Shown in pieces: positions 26,117-35,424 of a DNA stretch of 64,000 bases. The notes below the pieces were generated by a model. It made no database searches. It was not told where the DNA came from and saw nothing but the letters and a program-made list of their open reading frames with translations. The stretch is from Bradyrhizobium monzae (GTDB lineage: Bacteria > Pseudomonadota > Alphaproteobacteria > Rhizobiales > Xanthobacteraceae), in assembly GCF_021458635.1 (NCBI RefSeq), contig NZ_JAIRDQ010000011.1, positions 1-64,000 on the forward strand, written 5' to 3'. Within the stretch, counting starts at the first letter, position 1. The number at the start of each line of letters is the position of its first letter. Made by a program: the position numbers and the translations under genes.

Positions 26117-28150
26117 ATGTCTGTGACGTCGAAGCCGAGCTCATCGAAGCTCTTTACCTTGCGTTTTCGTGCAAAAATCATCCTCGGCTTCGTGGCGGTG
26201 CTGGCCATCCTCGCCGTCAGCATGGCATTTGCTTATTTCGGCTTCGAGCGAATCGCGGGCGCCGTCGCGTCCTACCGGACCAGCGTGGCGGAAGCCGACC
26301 TGGCGCGGACCATCGATCGCGAATTGGTCAGCTATCAGGGGTTGACCCGGGCCTACACTCTGACCGGCGCCGCGGACGACGAAACCGCGGCGAAAGCGGC
26401 CGAAGAGAATCTGAAGGCAGCGATCGCCAAGTCGATGTCGGCCACAACAGGCGCAGCGCGTCGCGAGGAGGTCGGCAAGCTCGAGGCCGAGTTCCAGCGC
26501 TTCGCAAAGGTGTTCGGCGAGATCATCACGCTGACGCGTGACAACAACAAGATCGCGACCGACGAGTTGAACAGCGTCGGCAACAAGATCCGCTTCAAGT
26601 TCGACGACCTCGCCGATACTGCGGCCCTTGCCGGGCTCGCATCGGTCCAGACCACGGCCAAGGACATCACCTCGCAATATCTCGCGGTCTCCACCTCGGT
26701 GAGCGCCTTCGTCGCCAAGCCCGAGCCGAAGACCGCCGACGGCGTGGTCGCCCGCATCAAGTTTCTGGAGACGCTGCTGGTCTCGATCTACGCCAACGAG
26801 CAGAAGATCACGGACCGCGTCACCGAGATCGGTGGTCTGCTGAAGCAGTACCGAACGTCGTTTGCGAAGCTTTCCGACAACGTGAAGATCATCGTCAAGT
26901 CGAACGGCGAGATGACCAAGACGGCCGCGTCCATCCTCAAGCTCTCGGGCGAGTTGCGGTCGGACCTGTCGGCCGATCAGCAGCGGATCGAAGCGAGCGC
27001 CAATCTGACGATCGGGGAAACCGAGCGGCTGATGCTGATGCTGGCGCTGGGTGGCCTTGCTATCGGTGCCGTGCTGGCCCTGATGCTCGGCAATGGCATC
27101 TCGCGGCCGATGATCGCGATGTGCAAGGCGATGCGCGAGCTGGCCTCGGGCAATTTCGACGTCGTGCTGCCGGGCCTCGGCCGCAAGGACGAGATCGGCG
27201 AGATGGCCGGCGCGGTCGAGGAGTTCAAGGTTCAGGCGGTGGCCAAGGCCGAGCGCGATGCCGCCGCCAGCGAAGCCCAGAACAGGGAGCAGGCGGCAAG
27301 CCGCCGCGGCGAGCTGATCCGCTTTGCCGATGATTTCGAGAGCGCCGTCGGCGCCATCGTGTCCAACGTCTCGGCCTCGGCCGTGCAGCTCGAATCGTCG
27401 GCCTCCACGTTGACCCGTACCGCCGAGACCACGCAGACCCTGTCGAGCCAGGTCGCCGGTGTCTCTGAGCAGGCCTCGAGCAACATGCAGTCGGTCGCGA
27501 CCGCGACCGAGGAATTGTCAGCGTCGGTCGAAGAGATCGGCCGCCAGGTCCGCGATTCAAGCCGGATTGCCGAAGCCGCCGTGGTGCAGGCCAAGGAGAC
27601 CGACGGTCGCATCGGAAAACTGTCGCATGCCGCCCAGCAGATCGGCGAGGTCGTCAAGCTCATTACGGCGATCGCCGAGCAGACCAATCTTCTGGCGCTC
27701 AACGCCACCATCGAGGCGGCGCGCGCTGGCGAGGCCGGCCGCGGCTTCGCCGTGGTCGCGAGCGAAGTGAAGTCGCTGGCAAGCCAGACTGCCAAGGCCA
27801 CGGACGAGATTTCCTCGCACATCACGGGCATGCAGGGCGCGACCGCCGAATCGGTTGCCGCGATCAAGGAGATCGGCGCCACCATCGGCCAGATTTCGTC
27901 GATCTCGACCTCGATTGCGAGCGCCGTCGAGCAGCAGGGCGCCGCGACCCAGGAGATCGCCCGCAGCGTCCAGACCGTCGCTCAGGGCACCCAGACCGCC
28001 GCGACCGACATCGGCGAGGTCAACCGCGGTGCCGCCGAGACCGGTTCGGCTTCGGAGGAAGTGCTGAACTCAGCGAAGACGCTGTCGAGCGAAAGCACCC
28101 GGCTGCGCGCCGAGCTCGATCGTTTCATGGCGAACATCCGCGCGGCGTAA
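26117..28150 (+). CDS. Methyl-accepting chemotaxis protein (copy 2)
   Basis: A 677-residue receptor with the same layout as copy 1: TM1 (about residues 16-38), periplasmic helical sensor (about 39-297), TM2, HAMP and signalling domain. The ATG at 26117 follows a run of Gs and gives MSVTSKPSSSKLFTLRFRAK. The sensor half is only moderately similar to copy 1 in protein, whereas the last 1 kb is virtually identical DNA. A long in-frame upstream extension exists but lacks sense as protein. The 200-base gap from copy 1 contains its own upstream element, so it is not simply an operon. Confidence 0.93.
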   Translation: MSVTSKPSSSKLFTLRFRAKIILGFVAVLAILAVSMAFAYFGFERIAGAVASYRTSVAEADLARTIDRELVSYQGLTRAYTLTGAADDETAAKAAEENLKAAIAKSMSATTGAARREEVGKLEAEFQRFAKVFGEIITLTRDNNKIATDELNSVGNKIRFKFDDLADTAALAGLASVQTTAKDITSQYLAVSTSVSAFVAKPEPKTADGVVARIKFLETLLVSIYANEQKITDRVTEIGGLLKQYRTSFAKLSDNVKIIVKSNGEMTKTAASILKLSGELRSDLSADQQRIEASANLTIGETERLMLMLALGGLAIGAVLALMLGNGISRPMIAMCKAMRELASGNFDVVLPGLGRKDEIGEMAGAVEEFKVQAVAKAERDAAASEAQNREQAASRRGELIRFADDFESAVGAIVSNVSASAVQLESSASTLTRTAETTQTLSSQVAGVSEQASSNMQSVATATEELSASVEEIGRQVRDSSRIAEAAVVQAKETDGRIGKLSHAAQQIGEVVKLITAIAEQTNLLALNATIEAARAGEAGRGFAVVASEVKSLASQTAKATDEISSHITGMQGATAESVAAIKEIGATIGQISSISTSIASAVEQQGAATQEIARSVQTVAQGTQTAATDIGEVNRGAAETGSASEEVLNSAKTLSSESTRLRAELDRFMANIRAA

Positions 28151-28154
28151 CAGC
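27098..28154 (+). repeat. 1057-bp direct repeat, right copy (chemoreceptor signalling half)
   Basis: This is the partner of 24865-25921. Sequence homogeneity that starts and ends sharply around the signalling half, with diverged flanks, points to recent gene conversion, not whole-gene duplication. Confidence 0.9.
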
Positions 28155-28178
28155 TCAGACCGCGCTGCTTACTCCGAT

Positions 28179-28320
28179 GTCGTCCTGGCGAAAGCCGGGA
28201 CCTACTACCCCAGGGAGAAGTTGCGGCGCGAGCTGATAACTCCGAATCTTCGCCAAACCTCTCTCCGGGGTTATGGATCCTGGATCTGCGCTCCGCTTCG
28301 CTGCGCTGGTCCGGGACGAC
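28179..28320. repeat. REP-like intergenic element (GTCGTCC...GGGACGAC)
   Basis: The block begins GTCGTCCTGGCGAAAGCCGGGACC and ends GGTCCGGGACGAC, with a CTCCGCTTCGCTGCG inner word typical of Bradyrhizobium intergenic repeats. It lies between the second chemoreceptor and the convergent DUF3175 gene, so it may serve as terminator for both. Confidence 0.55.
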
Positions 28321-28341
28321 AGCGGGGCAAGGACTGCGGTC

Positions 28342-28713
28342 TCACTCCCTCCCAAACGCCCGCTTCAGCTCGACCTTCGCTTTCTCAAGCCGCTCGCGCT
28401 GTGTCTTCGGCAACGTTTTCCCGGCGCGATTGATATAGAACGTCAGCATCGACAGCGCCGAGCGATAAGCGCCGGTCTTGCGACGGGCGCTGTGCTCGGC
28501 GGAGTGCTTCAGTGAGGCCGCGATTCGCTTCGGGCTCGTGAGCGTGAATACGCCGCGCTTGAGATCGAGGGCGTCGCTTTCCTTTGTCACGCGCTGTGAC
28601 CAGCGTTTTGGGGCGGCGCGCTTGGTGCTCTTGCGCGGGGTCGAGCGCCTTGCGCTGGTCTTCTTGCGAGCTGCGGCTTTTCGCGAATGTGTCGTCTTTC
28701 TGGCATGAGCCAT
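28342..28713 (-). CDS. DUF3175 domain protein
   Basis: A 123-residue very basic protein. The first 35 residues are lysine, arginine, serine and threonine rich; the DUF3175 core follows (KRWSQRVTKESDALDLKRGVFTL..., SALSMLTFYINRAGKTLP, about 36-118). Function is unknown; the basic tail suggests nucleic-acid contact. AAGGAG precedes the ATG at 28713. It diverges from the MFS gene at 28843. Confidence 0.82.
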   Translation of the reverse strand: MAHARKTTHSRKAAARKKTSARRSTPRKSTKRAAPKRWSQRVTKESDALDLKRGVFTLTSPKRIAASLKHSAEHSARRKTGAYRSALSMLTFYINRAGKTLPKTQRERLEKAKVELKRAFGRE

Positions 28714-28842
28714 GCGTCAACTCCTTGCGGCTCCAGCGGAAACGGCCGGTATTCGGCGAGGTTCCTAAGGGAACCTGCCCTTGTCGCAGACGTTGTCGCA
28801 GGTGGCAGGCGGAATGCCGCACCCCCATGACCCAGCAACGCG

Positions 28843-30330
28843 ATGGAATTGCAGCAGAGCCCAGCGCTGAATGATGGACCTGTAGTCTCGACGGCGGCTG
28901 TCACCGATCGCATCGTCGAGACCAGCATTCCCGCGCGGCTCGATGCGCTGCCCTGGAGCGGCTTTCACACCCGCGTGGTGTTGGCGCTTGGGATCACCTG
29001 GATACTCGATGGGCTTGAGGTGACGTTGGCCGGCGCGCTCTCGGGCGCTCTGAAGCAGAGCCCGACACTGCACTTCTCCAACCTCGATCTTGGTGTCGCC
29101 AACTCGGCTTACCTCGCCGGCGCCGTGCTCGGCGCGCTCGGCTTCGGCTGGCTGACCGATCGTATCGGCCGCAAAAAACTGTTCTTCATTACGCTCGCAC
29201 TCTACCTCTCCGCGACGGCCGCGACCGCGCTGTCGTGGAATATCGCAAGCTACGCGCTGTTCCGCTTCCTGACCGGCGCCGGCATCGGCGGCGAATACAC
29301 GGCGATCAACTCGACCATTCAGGAACTGGTGCCGGCACGTTACCGCGGCTGGACTGATCTGATCATCAACGGCAGTTTCTGGATCGGCGCGGCGATGGGC
29401 GCGGTCGCCGCCATCGTGCTGCTTGACCCCGCGCTGTTCAGCCCCGATCTCGGCTGGCGTCTTGCCTATCTCATCGGCGCCAGCGTCGGTCTCGTCGTGC
29501 TCTTGATGCGGATGTGGATCCCGGAAAGCCCCCGCTGGCTGATGATCCACGGCCGTCCGGACCAGGCGCACGCGATCGTCGACGACATCGAGCGTTCGGT
29601 GATCGGGCATGATCAAGACGCGAGCCATGGACGCTTCGTCAAGATGCGGCTGAGGATGCGCGATCACACCCCGATCCGCGAAGTCGTGCAGACGCTGTTC
29701 GTTACCTATCGCCAGCGTGCGCTGGTCGGCCTGGTGCTCATGGCCGCGCAAGCCTTCTTCTACAACGCGATCTTCTTCACCTTCGCTCTGGTGCTGACCG
29801 ACTTCTACGGCATCAGCGCCGATCATGTCGGCTGGTACCTGCTGCCGTTCGCGGCCGGCAACTTCCTCGGTCCGCTGCTGCTCGGCCGCCTGTTCGACAC
29901 GCTCGGCCGTCGCACCATGATCACGTTCACCTATGGTGTCTCCGGCCTGCTGCTGGCGTTGTCAGGCTATCTGTTCTCGATCGGCGCGCTGAGCGCGCAG
30001 GGGCAAACCATCGCCTGGATGGTGATCTTCTTCTTTGCCTCGCCTGCTGCGAGCGCCGCCTATCTCACTGTGAGCGAAACCTTCCCGCTCGAAGTCCGCG
30101 CGCTGGCGATTGCGGTGTTTTACGCTATCGGCACCGGCATCGGCGGGGTGGCCGGCCCCGCGCTGTTCGGCGCGCTGATCGATACGGGATCACGCAACAG
30201 CGTGTTCGCCGGTTATTTGCTGGGGGCTGTCCTGATGATCGCGGCTGCGATCGTGGCGTGGCGTTACGCCATTTCCGCGGAACGCAAATCGCTCGAAGAA
30301 ATCGCGCGGCCGCTCGCTTCCATGGAGTAG
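28843..30330 (+). CDS. MFS transporter, sugar-porter-like
   Basis: A 495-residue carrier with twelve membrane segments. The conserved loops are GWLTDRIGRKKLF (2-3), GAGIGGEYTAINSTIQELVPARYRG (TM4-5, as in sugar and aromatic-acid porters), PESPRWLMIHGR (after TM6) and GRLFDTLGRRTMI (8-9). Substrate is unknown. Its stop lies four bases before the otsB start, so both genes are almost surely one transcript, which makes a role in sugar or trehalose movement reasonable but unproven. A large cytoplasmic loop (about residues 230-290) is usual for the family. Confidence 0.9.
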   Translation: MELQQSPALNDGPVVSTAAVTDRIVETSIPARLDALPWSGFHTRVVLALGITWILDGLEVTLAGALSGALKQSPTLHFSNLDLGVANSAYLAGAVLGALGFGWLTDRIGRKKLFFITLALYLSATAATALSWNIASYALFRFLTGAGIGGEYTAINSTIQELVPARYRGWTDLIINGSFWIGAAMGAVAAIVLLDPALFSPDLGWRLAYLIGASVGLVVLLMRMWIPESPRWLMIHGRPDQAHAIVDDIERSVIGHDQDASHGRFVKMRLRMRDHTPIREVVQTLFVTYRQRALVGLVLMAAQAFFYNAIFFTFALVLTDFYGISADHVGWYLLPFAAGNFLGPLLLGRLFDTLGRRTMITFTYGVSGLLLALSGYLFSIGALSAQGQTIAWMVIFFFASPAASAAYLTVSETFPLEVRALAIAVFYAIGTGIGGVAGPALFGALIDTGSRNSVFAGYLLGAVLMIAAAIVAWRYAISAERKSLEEIARPLASME

Positions 30331-30334
30331 ACTT

Positions 30335-31156
30335 ATGAAATCGGAACTCGCTGAACTGGATCAGAAGCACGCCATGCCCGACGAAGAAGCGCCCGACGCC
30401 GTTCCGGTGCCGCATGCACTTGTGCCGCATCTCGGCGAGACCGCGATCCTGCTCGACATCGACGGTACGCTGCTCGACCTGATGCCGACGCCGCGCGAGG
30501 TGTGGGTACCGCCCGGCTTATCGGAGACACTCAACCGGCTGACCGAGCGGACCTCGGGCGCGCTGGCCATGGTCAGCGGCCGTTCGCTCAACGACATCGA
30601 CCTGATCTTCGCGCCCGACGTGTTTCGCGCCGTCGCCGGTCACGGCGCGGAAATGCGGCTGTCGGTAGACAATGAAGCCGACGACGTGCACGCGCCGCCG
30701 ATGGAAAAGGAGCTGAAGCGGCGGCTGGCCGCGATCGCAAAACTCAGCCCCGGCATTCTGCTCGAGGACAAGGGCTATTCGCTGGCGCTGCATTACCGCC
30801 TCGCGCCGCATGCCGAGAAGGCGATCTATGAAGCGGTCTCGCTGATCCGGGCCGATCTGCCCAATGCGCCGATCGAGGTGCTGCCAGGCAAGTTCGTTTG
30901 CGAGATCAAGCATTCGGGTTTCACCAAGGCGACCGGCGTGCGCGAGCTGATGAAGCACGAGCCCTTCAAGGGACGCCGTCCGATCTTCATCGGCGACGAC
31001 GTCACAGATGAAACCGTGTTCGCGATCATGCCGGACATGAACGGGCTCTCCTTCTCGGTCGGCCGCCGCGCCATCGGCGTCAACGGTCACTTCGATGCGC
31101 CGAACGATGTGCGTGCGTTCCTCGCGCGCCTGCTCGACGACACAAGGTTGGAATAA
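30335..31156 (+). CDS. otsB: Trehalose-6-phosphate phosphatase
   Basis: A 273-residue HAD-superfamily phosphatase that dephosphorylates trehalose-6-phosphate. HAD motif I is LLDIDGTLLDLMPTP (about residues 37-51), motif II is the serine in AMVSGRSLNDID, the lysine region is GKFVCEIKHSGFTKATGV and motif IV is FIGDDVTDETVFAIM. It begins four bases after the MFS gene; otsA follows after 238 bases on the same strand. The order otsB before otsA and the separate gap suggest that otsA also has its own promoter. Confidence 0.95.
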   Translation: MKSELAELDQKHAMPDEEAPDAVPVPHALVPHLGETAILLDIDGTLLDLMPTPREVWVPPGLSETLNRLTERTSGALAMVSGRSLNDIDLIFAPDVFRAVAGHGAEMRLSVDNEADDVHAPPMEKELKRRLAAIAKLSPGILLEDKGYSLALHYRLAPHAEKAIYEAVSLIRADLPNAPIEVLPGKFVCEIKHSGFTKATGVRELMKHEPFKGRRPIFIGDDVTDETVFAIMPDMNGLSFSVGRRAIGVNGHFDAPNDVRAFLARLLDDTRLE

Positions 31157-31394
31157 GGCATCGTCATCGCAGAGCCACATTGTTGCGTGCGCTGTTCCAT
31201 CGCGCGCGTAACGCATGGCTGCGCGAATTTCGCGCCAAGACTCTCTTTCGCAAGCGAAATCGCCCGGGTTCCCTCCAAGGAAACTGGTTCCAACGCGCGT
31301 GCCTGACTTTGGTTTCATTTCGTAGAAATGATGACAGGAACCATATTGATGAACGGCAGTTAAACGGGGTGGAATGAACAGGAGGGGACGACCT

Positions 31395-32858
31395 GTGAAC
31401 TTAGTCGTCGTTTCGAATCGAGTTGCGCGCGGTAAACCCAACGAGCCCATGACGGGCGGTCTCGCTGCGGCATTGCTTCCGGTCGTGGAGCATTCGGGTG
31501 CCATCTGGGTGGGTTCCTCCGGCCGCGTGCGTGACGGCCATCAGAAGGAACCTTTCGCCGAAATCGAGGCTCTGGGCTCCGGCGCTATAGCGACGCTGGA
31601 TCTGCCGGCGGCGCATTACGGCGGCTATTATGAAGGTTTCGCCAATTCGGCGCTTTGGCCGGCGCTGCATTCGCGCAGCGATCTGATCCGCGTCTCGCGT
31701 GACGATTATGTCAGCTATCGCGAGGTCAACGCGTTCATGGCGCGCGCCTTGATGCGCTTCCGCAAGACGCAGACTGCGTTCTGGGTGCAGGATTATCATT
31801 TCCTCGCGCTCGGCGCGGAGCTGCGTGATCTCGGCGTCGACGATCCGATCGGCTTCTTCCTGCACACGCCGTGGCCGGTCGCTGCGGTGATGCAGGGCGT
31901 GCCCAATCATCGCGAGCTGATCACGGCGATGCTGGCTTATGACCTGCTCGGTTTCCAGACCGACGAGGATTGTCAGAATTTCCTCGGCTATGCCGGCGGC
32001 GAGCTCGGTCTCGTTGTCGAGGACGGCGTGGTGCTCTCGCAGCATGGACGGACGCGCTGCGAAGTGTTTCCGATCGGCATCGATGCCGAAAAGTTTGCAG
32101 CCTATGCCGCAAAGTCGGCCTCGCATCCCGACGTCTCGCGCCTGCGCCGCAGCCTCAATGGCGAACGGCTCGCGATCGGTGTCGACCGGCTCGATTATTC
32201 GAAGGGGCTTGTCAACCGCATCAGCGCGTTCGATCGGCTCTGGACCGATCAGCCGCAGTTTGCGCGCAGCATCTCGCTTCTGCAGATCGCCAACCCTTCA
32301 CGTGGTGCGATCGAAGCGTATGGCAATCTCCAGAACGAGGTCGCGCGCCTCGTCACCGACGTCAACGGCCGTCATGGCGAGGTCGACTGGACGCCGATCC
32401 GCTATCTCAACAAGGGTTTTAGCCAGGCCGTGCTGGCAGGCCTCTATCGCACTGCGCAGGTCGGCGTAGTGACGCCGCTGCATGACGGCATGAACCTTGT
32501 CGCCAAGGAATATGTCGCCGCGCAAAACCCGGCCGATCCCGGCGTGCTCGTGTTGTCGAAGTTCGCCGGCGCCGCCAACGAGCTCGAGACTGCGCTGGTG
32601 GTCAATCCGCACGACATTGACGGGATGGCCCGGGCCATCGCGGTCGCCGCCGCGATGCCGCTCCCCGAGCGCAAGATGCGCTGGGACGCGATGATGAAGA
32701 CGCTGCGCGGCCATACCATTCAGCAATGGTCGTCGGATTTCGTTGCCGAGTTGGAGAAGTGCCGCACCGAGAAAGTCGCGGCCGTCCCGCTCGCCGCGCA
32801 GCCGCCACAGGCTCTGCGCTGGCTGAAGTCGGCGATATCGGGCGTGCGGTTGATCTAA
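31395..32858 (+). CDS. otsA: Trehalose-6-phosphate synthase
   Basis: A 487-residue GT20 (GT-B fold) enzyme that joins UDP-glucose and glucose-6-phosphate. The N-terminus is NLVVVSNRVARG with the glucose-6-phosphate loop in MTGGLAAAL; other signatures are FWVQDYHFLALGAELR, FFLHTPWP, AIGVDRLDYSKGL and LHDGMNLVAKEYVAAQ. I choose GTG 31395 as the start because AGGAGGGG lies nine bases upstream, whereas the ATG at 31374 would put that site inside the gene. With otsB it makes trehalose for osmotic and desiccation tolerance. Confidence 0.95.
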   Translation: MNLVVVSNRVARGKPNEPMTGGLAAALLPVVEHSGAIWVGSSGRVRDGHQKEPFAEIEALGSGAIATLDLPAAHYGGYYEGFANSALWPALHSRSDLIRVSRDDYVSYREVNAFMARALMRFRKTQTAFWVQDYHFLALGAELRDLGVDDPIGFFLHTPWPVAAVMQGVPNHRELITAMLAYDLLGFQTDEDCQNFLGYAGGELGLVVEDGVVLSQHGRTRCEVFPIGIDAEKFAAYAAKSASHPDVSRLRRSLNGERLAIGVDRLDYSKGLVNRISAFDRLWTDQPQFARSISLLQIANPSRGAIEAYGNLQNEVARLVTDVNGRHGEVDWTPIRYLNKGFSQAVLAGLYRTAQVGVVTPLHDGMNLVAKEYVAAQNPADPGVLVLSKFAGAANELETALVVNPHDIDGMARAIAVAAAMPLPERKMRWDAMMKTLRGHTIQQWSSDFVAELEKCRTEKVAAVPLAAQPPQALRWLKSAISGVRLI

Positions 32859-32891
32859 CTCTCTTTCCGTGTCCACGGGGAGAGCTGAGCC

Positions 32892-33233
32892 TCAATAGCA
32901 ATACGACACGCCGTCTAGAATCGCGCACTGCCGCTTGTTTGGTGCGTTCGGATCATCCATTGGCACCATGCCCTTGCCCTGGCCGACGAACACGCCGGGT
33001 CCGGCATGCACCGAGTTCTTGTTGCCGATGATCACGCTCTGGTGCGGGTTCGAACTGGAGCGGGTCCCGTCCGGCCAAAGGATGGCATCGCCCGAAAGCG
33101 CTCCGCGCCGCCCATCGTCGCACGTCACATCCACGCCCTGCCGGGTGCAGGCCTGTGCGTTGGCCGGCGCGGTAAAGGCGGCGCCGAGGGCTAAAATCAG
33201 GCTGAGCGCGGCAATGGTTTTGCAGATGGTCAT
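32892..33233 (-). CDS. Small secreted protein, unknown function
   Basis: A 113-residue protein with a clear signal peptide (MTICKTIAALSLILALGAAFTAPANA, cleavage after about residue 26) and a small mature domain with four cysteines (two near CTRQGVDVTC, two near the C-terminal CAILDGVSYC), likely two disulphides in the periplasm. I do not recognise a named family. It is convergent with otsA and sits just before the tRNA-Ser gene. Confidence 0.7.
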   Translation of the reverse strand: MTICKTIAALSLILALGAAFTAPANAQACTRQGVDVTCDDGRRGALSGDAILWPDGTRSSSNPHQSVIIGNKNSVHAGPGVFVGQGKGMVPMDDPNAPNKRQCAILDGVSYCY

Positions 33234-33429
33234 GGCGTCCCCGGTCGTGTTTGGCGTTCTTGAGTGAATCGTCGCGCCAAACCCGCGACTGGTTCAGCCC
33301 GAGGCGGGTCCCGGACGGTCTCGTGACGTGGGATATTCTCCTGTAAATACAATATGTTACGGAAAATTCACCCGATTCCCCCGCGATCTCTTGCAAAATC
33401 ACCGGCGCCCCTTCAAGAGAAGGCGCTCC

Positions 33430-33519
33430 GGAGAGATGGCCGAGTGGCTTAAGGCGCACGCTTGGAAAGCGTGTGTGCGGGAAACCGTACCGTGGGTTCG
33501 AATCCCACTCTCTCCGCCA
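33430..33519 (+). tRNA. tRNA-Ser (GGA anticodon)
   Basis: A 90-base type II tRNA with encoded CCA: acceptor GGAGAGA pairs with TCTCTCC, the anticodon loop CTTGGAAAG shows GGA, a long variable arm (TGTGCGGGAAACCGTACC) is present and the T-arm is GTGGGTTCGAATCCCAC. Its 3' end is the integration target of the element that follows. Confidence 0.97.
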
Positions 33520-33521
33520 TT
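33505..33521 (+). other. attL core (17-bp direct repeat, tRNA-Ser 3' end)
   Basis: CCACTCTCTCCGCCATT at the tRNA 3' end is repeated exactly at 45304-45320. The tRNA gene is left intact at this side, next to the integrase, as usual for tyrosine-integrase elements. Confidence 0.85.
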
Positions 33522-33659
33522 AGCCCTACATTTCAGGCGGCTTTTACGGGCTCAAAGGCCCGGCCCAGGTTGTGGCCCCCGTCAAAACGAAATCAGCCCA
33601 TTTACTTCGGTTGATGGCCGCCGGGTCTACGACTTATCCAATGGCGTAGGAGATACGCC

Positions 33660-35006
33660 ATGGCTGCAATCAACAAACTTAGCCCGACCGGCCTTCAGCG
33701 GGGGTACATGGACCTCATCATCAAAGGTGAGAAGAAAGAAGTCATATTCGAGCCCGGCAAGCGATACGCGGACGGCGGTAACCTCTGGCTCCAGCTCAAG
33801 TCGAAAAAGAGTGGCTCTTGGCTTTTTCAGTACAAGCGGCGGGGAGACAAATACGATCGGCAGATGGGCCTTGGAGCCTATCCGGCGGTGTCGCTGGCGG
33901 AAGCGCGGAGAAGGGCTGCTGCGGCTCGTGCGCAATTGTCAGGCGGCAAAGACCCGATGGAGTCAAAGCGTCAAGCGGCTAAGGAGCTGGCCGGCGAAGA
34001 GCACGCCGCCGAGATTGAAGCGTCGCCGACCAGCGAAAGAATTATAACCTTCCGGCAAGCGGCCGCAGATTTCATCAAGCGAAAAGAAGCCGGATGGCGA
34101 AATGCCAAGCATGCCGATCAATGGGCGAATACCCTCGCGACCTACGCCTACCCGGTAATTGGCGATCTCGCGGTGTCCGATATCGACACTGCGCATGTTG
34201 TCAAAATCTTGGAGCCCATGTGGACCAAGAAGCCGGAGACCGCTTCTAGGGTTCGTGGCCGCATCGAAAAGGTGCTTTCCGCAGCAAAGGTCTTCGGCCA
34301 GCGGAGTGGCGATAATCCGGCTGCTTGGAAAGGTCATCTGGAAGAAATCCTCGCCAAGCCAAGCAAAGTCCGCAAGCAGCGGCATCAGCCCTCGATGCCT
34401 TACGCAGAAGCGGCAGCCTTCGTTGACACGCTCGCCTCCAAAACGGGCATCACCTTCCGCGCTTTGGAGGTGCTGATTTTGACGGCGGCGCGGACCAATG
34501 AGATCATTGGCATGTCTGACTCTGAAGTTGACTTGGATCAGAAGCTTTGGACCATCCCCGGCGCACGGATGAAGAATGGCCAAGATCATGAAGTACCGCT
34601 TTGTGACCGCGCTATCGAAATATTGGCGGCTTTGCCGCGTGAGCGCGGCAACCCTTATCTATTCATTGGGCAGCAGTCCGGCCGGCATCTCTGCAATATG
34701 GCCATGCTGAAAGCCATGAAGGGTCTTGCGCCGTCCTATGTCCCGCATGGTTTCCGATCGACCTTTAACGTTTGGGCAAGCGAAAAGACCGATGCTGATC
34801 CCTTCGTGATCGAGGCCTCGCTCGCTCACACGATCCGCAATAAGACCATGGGTGCTTACAAGCGCACTACGATGTTGGAGAAGCGCCGGGCGCTGATGGA
34901 TAAGTGGCAAGCATTCCTATACCGAGACACCCATGACAAAATCAATTCCCGAGCTGGACGAGGAGGACGCGGCGCTCTTCTGCCAGATACTCACGCTTTG
35001 GGATGA
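33660..35006 (+). CDS. int: Tyrosine-type site-specific integrase
   Basis: A 448-residue P4-type integrase. An N-terminal DUF4102 arm-binding domain (about residues 5-100, GGNLWLQLKSKKSGSWLFQYKRRG) is followed by a core-binding domain (about 130-230) and the catalytic domain. Catalytic residues: Arg278 (TAARTNE), His363 and Arg366 (PHGFRSTF), His390 (ASLAHTIRN) and the nucleophile Tyr400 (MGAYKRT). It lies 140 bases after the tRNA-Ser gene and inserts the element there. The last 24 codons overlap the next gene in another frame. Confidence 0.96.
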   Translation: MAAINKLSPTGLQRGYMDLIIKGEKKEVIFEPGKRYADGGNLWLQLKSKKSGSWLFQYKRRGDKYDRQMGLGAYPAVSLAEARRRAAAARAQLSGGKDPMESKRQAAKELAGEEHAAEIEASPTSERIITFRQAAADFIKRKEAGWRNAKHADQWANTLATYAYPVIGDLAVSDIDTAHVVKILEPMWTKKPETASRVRGRIEKVLSAAKVFGQRSGDNPAAWKGHLEEILAKPSKVRKQRHQPSMPYAEAAAFVDTLASKTGITFRALEVLILTAARTNEIIGMSDSEVDLDQKLWTIPGARMKNGQDHEVPLCDRAIEILAALPRERGNPYLFIGQQSGRHLCNMAMLKAMKGLAPSYVPHGFRSTFNVWASEKTDADPFVIEASLAHTIRNKTMGAYKRTTMLEKRRALMDKWQAFLYRDTHDKINSRAGRGGRGALLPDTHALG

Positions 35007-35349
35007 GCTTTCCGAAGACGGTCGCCGAGCGCTGAAGCCTCAACTAAAGTGCGGTAACGGCGTCCGCCCGACCGAGAAGGGGCGTTCAGAAGACCCGTAC
35101 CATGTAGCTTGCCGAGGCGCGGCTTTAGCCGTCTTGAGGAAGAGGCGGATTTACCGCGATGACAACTCTGGCGAGTTGAAACCTAGCATCGGTGATTTCA
35201 CAAAAGAGGCCATCTACGAGGAAATCAACAAATCCGACCTACTCAGGCAGCGAGCTGTAAGCGACACCGAGAGTAAGGTTTACGACGCAATCGAGCGTCG
35301 CGTGATCAGCAGCCCCGTGCGGCGTTACCCTCCCGGCTTTTTTAAATAG
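34933..35349 (+). CDS. Unknown element protein
   Basis: 138 residues, acidic start (TKSIPELDEEDAALFCQIL) and basic C-terminus, probably helical. No family recognised. It overlaps the end of the integrase by 74 bases in a different frame, which is common in compact elements but leaves the start uncertain. The same strand and tight spacing with int suggest co-transcription. Confidence 0.55.
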   Translation: MTKSIPELDEEDAALFCQILTLWDELSEDGRRALKPQLKCGNGVRPTEKGRSEDPYHVACRGAALAVLRKRRIYRDDNSGELKPSIGDFTKEAIYEEINKSDLLRQRAVSDTESKVYDAIERRVISSPVRRYPPGFFK

Positions 35350-35424
35350 CCCGATTTAGATTGCTAAGAAGTCACCGATCGATCTGCAACGATGCTCAGC
35401 GATCAATAGCGCGGAGTATCGATC

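Noticed and set aside
24865..28154. Chemoreceptor repeat as an assembly artefact
   Set aside because: The copies differ at one site and have distinct flanks on both sides, which argues for a real duplication or conversion; long reads would settle it.
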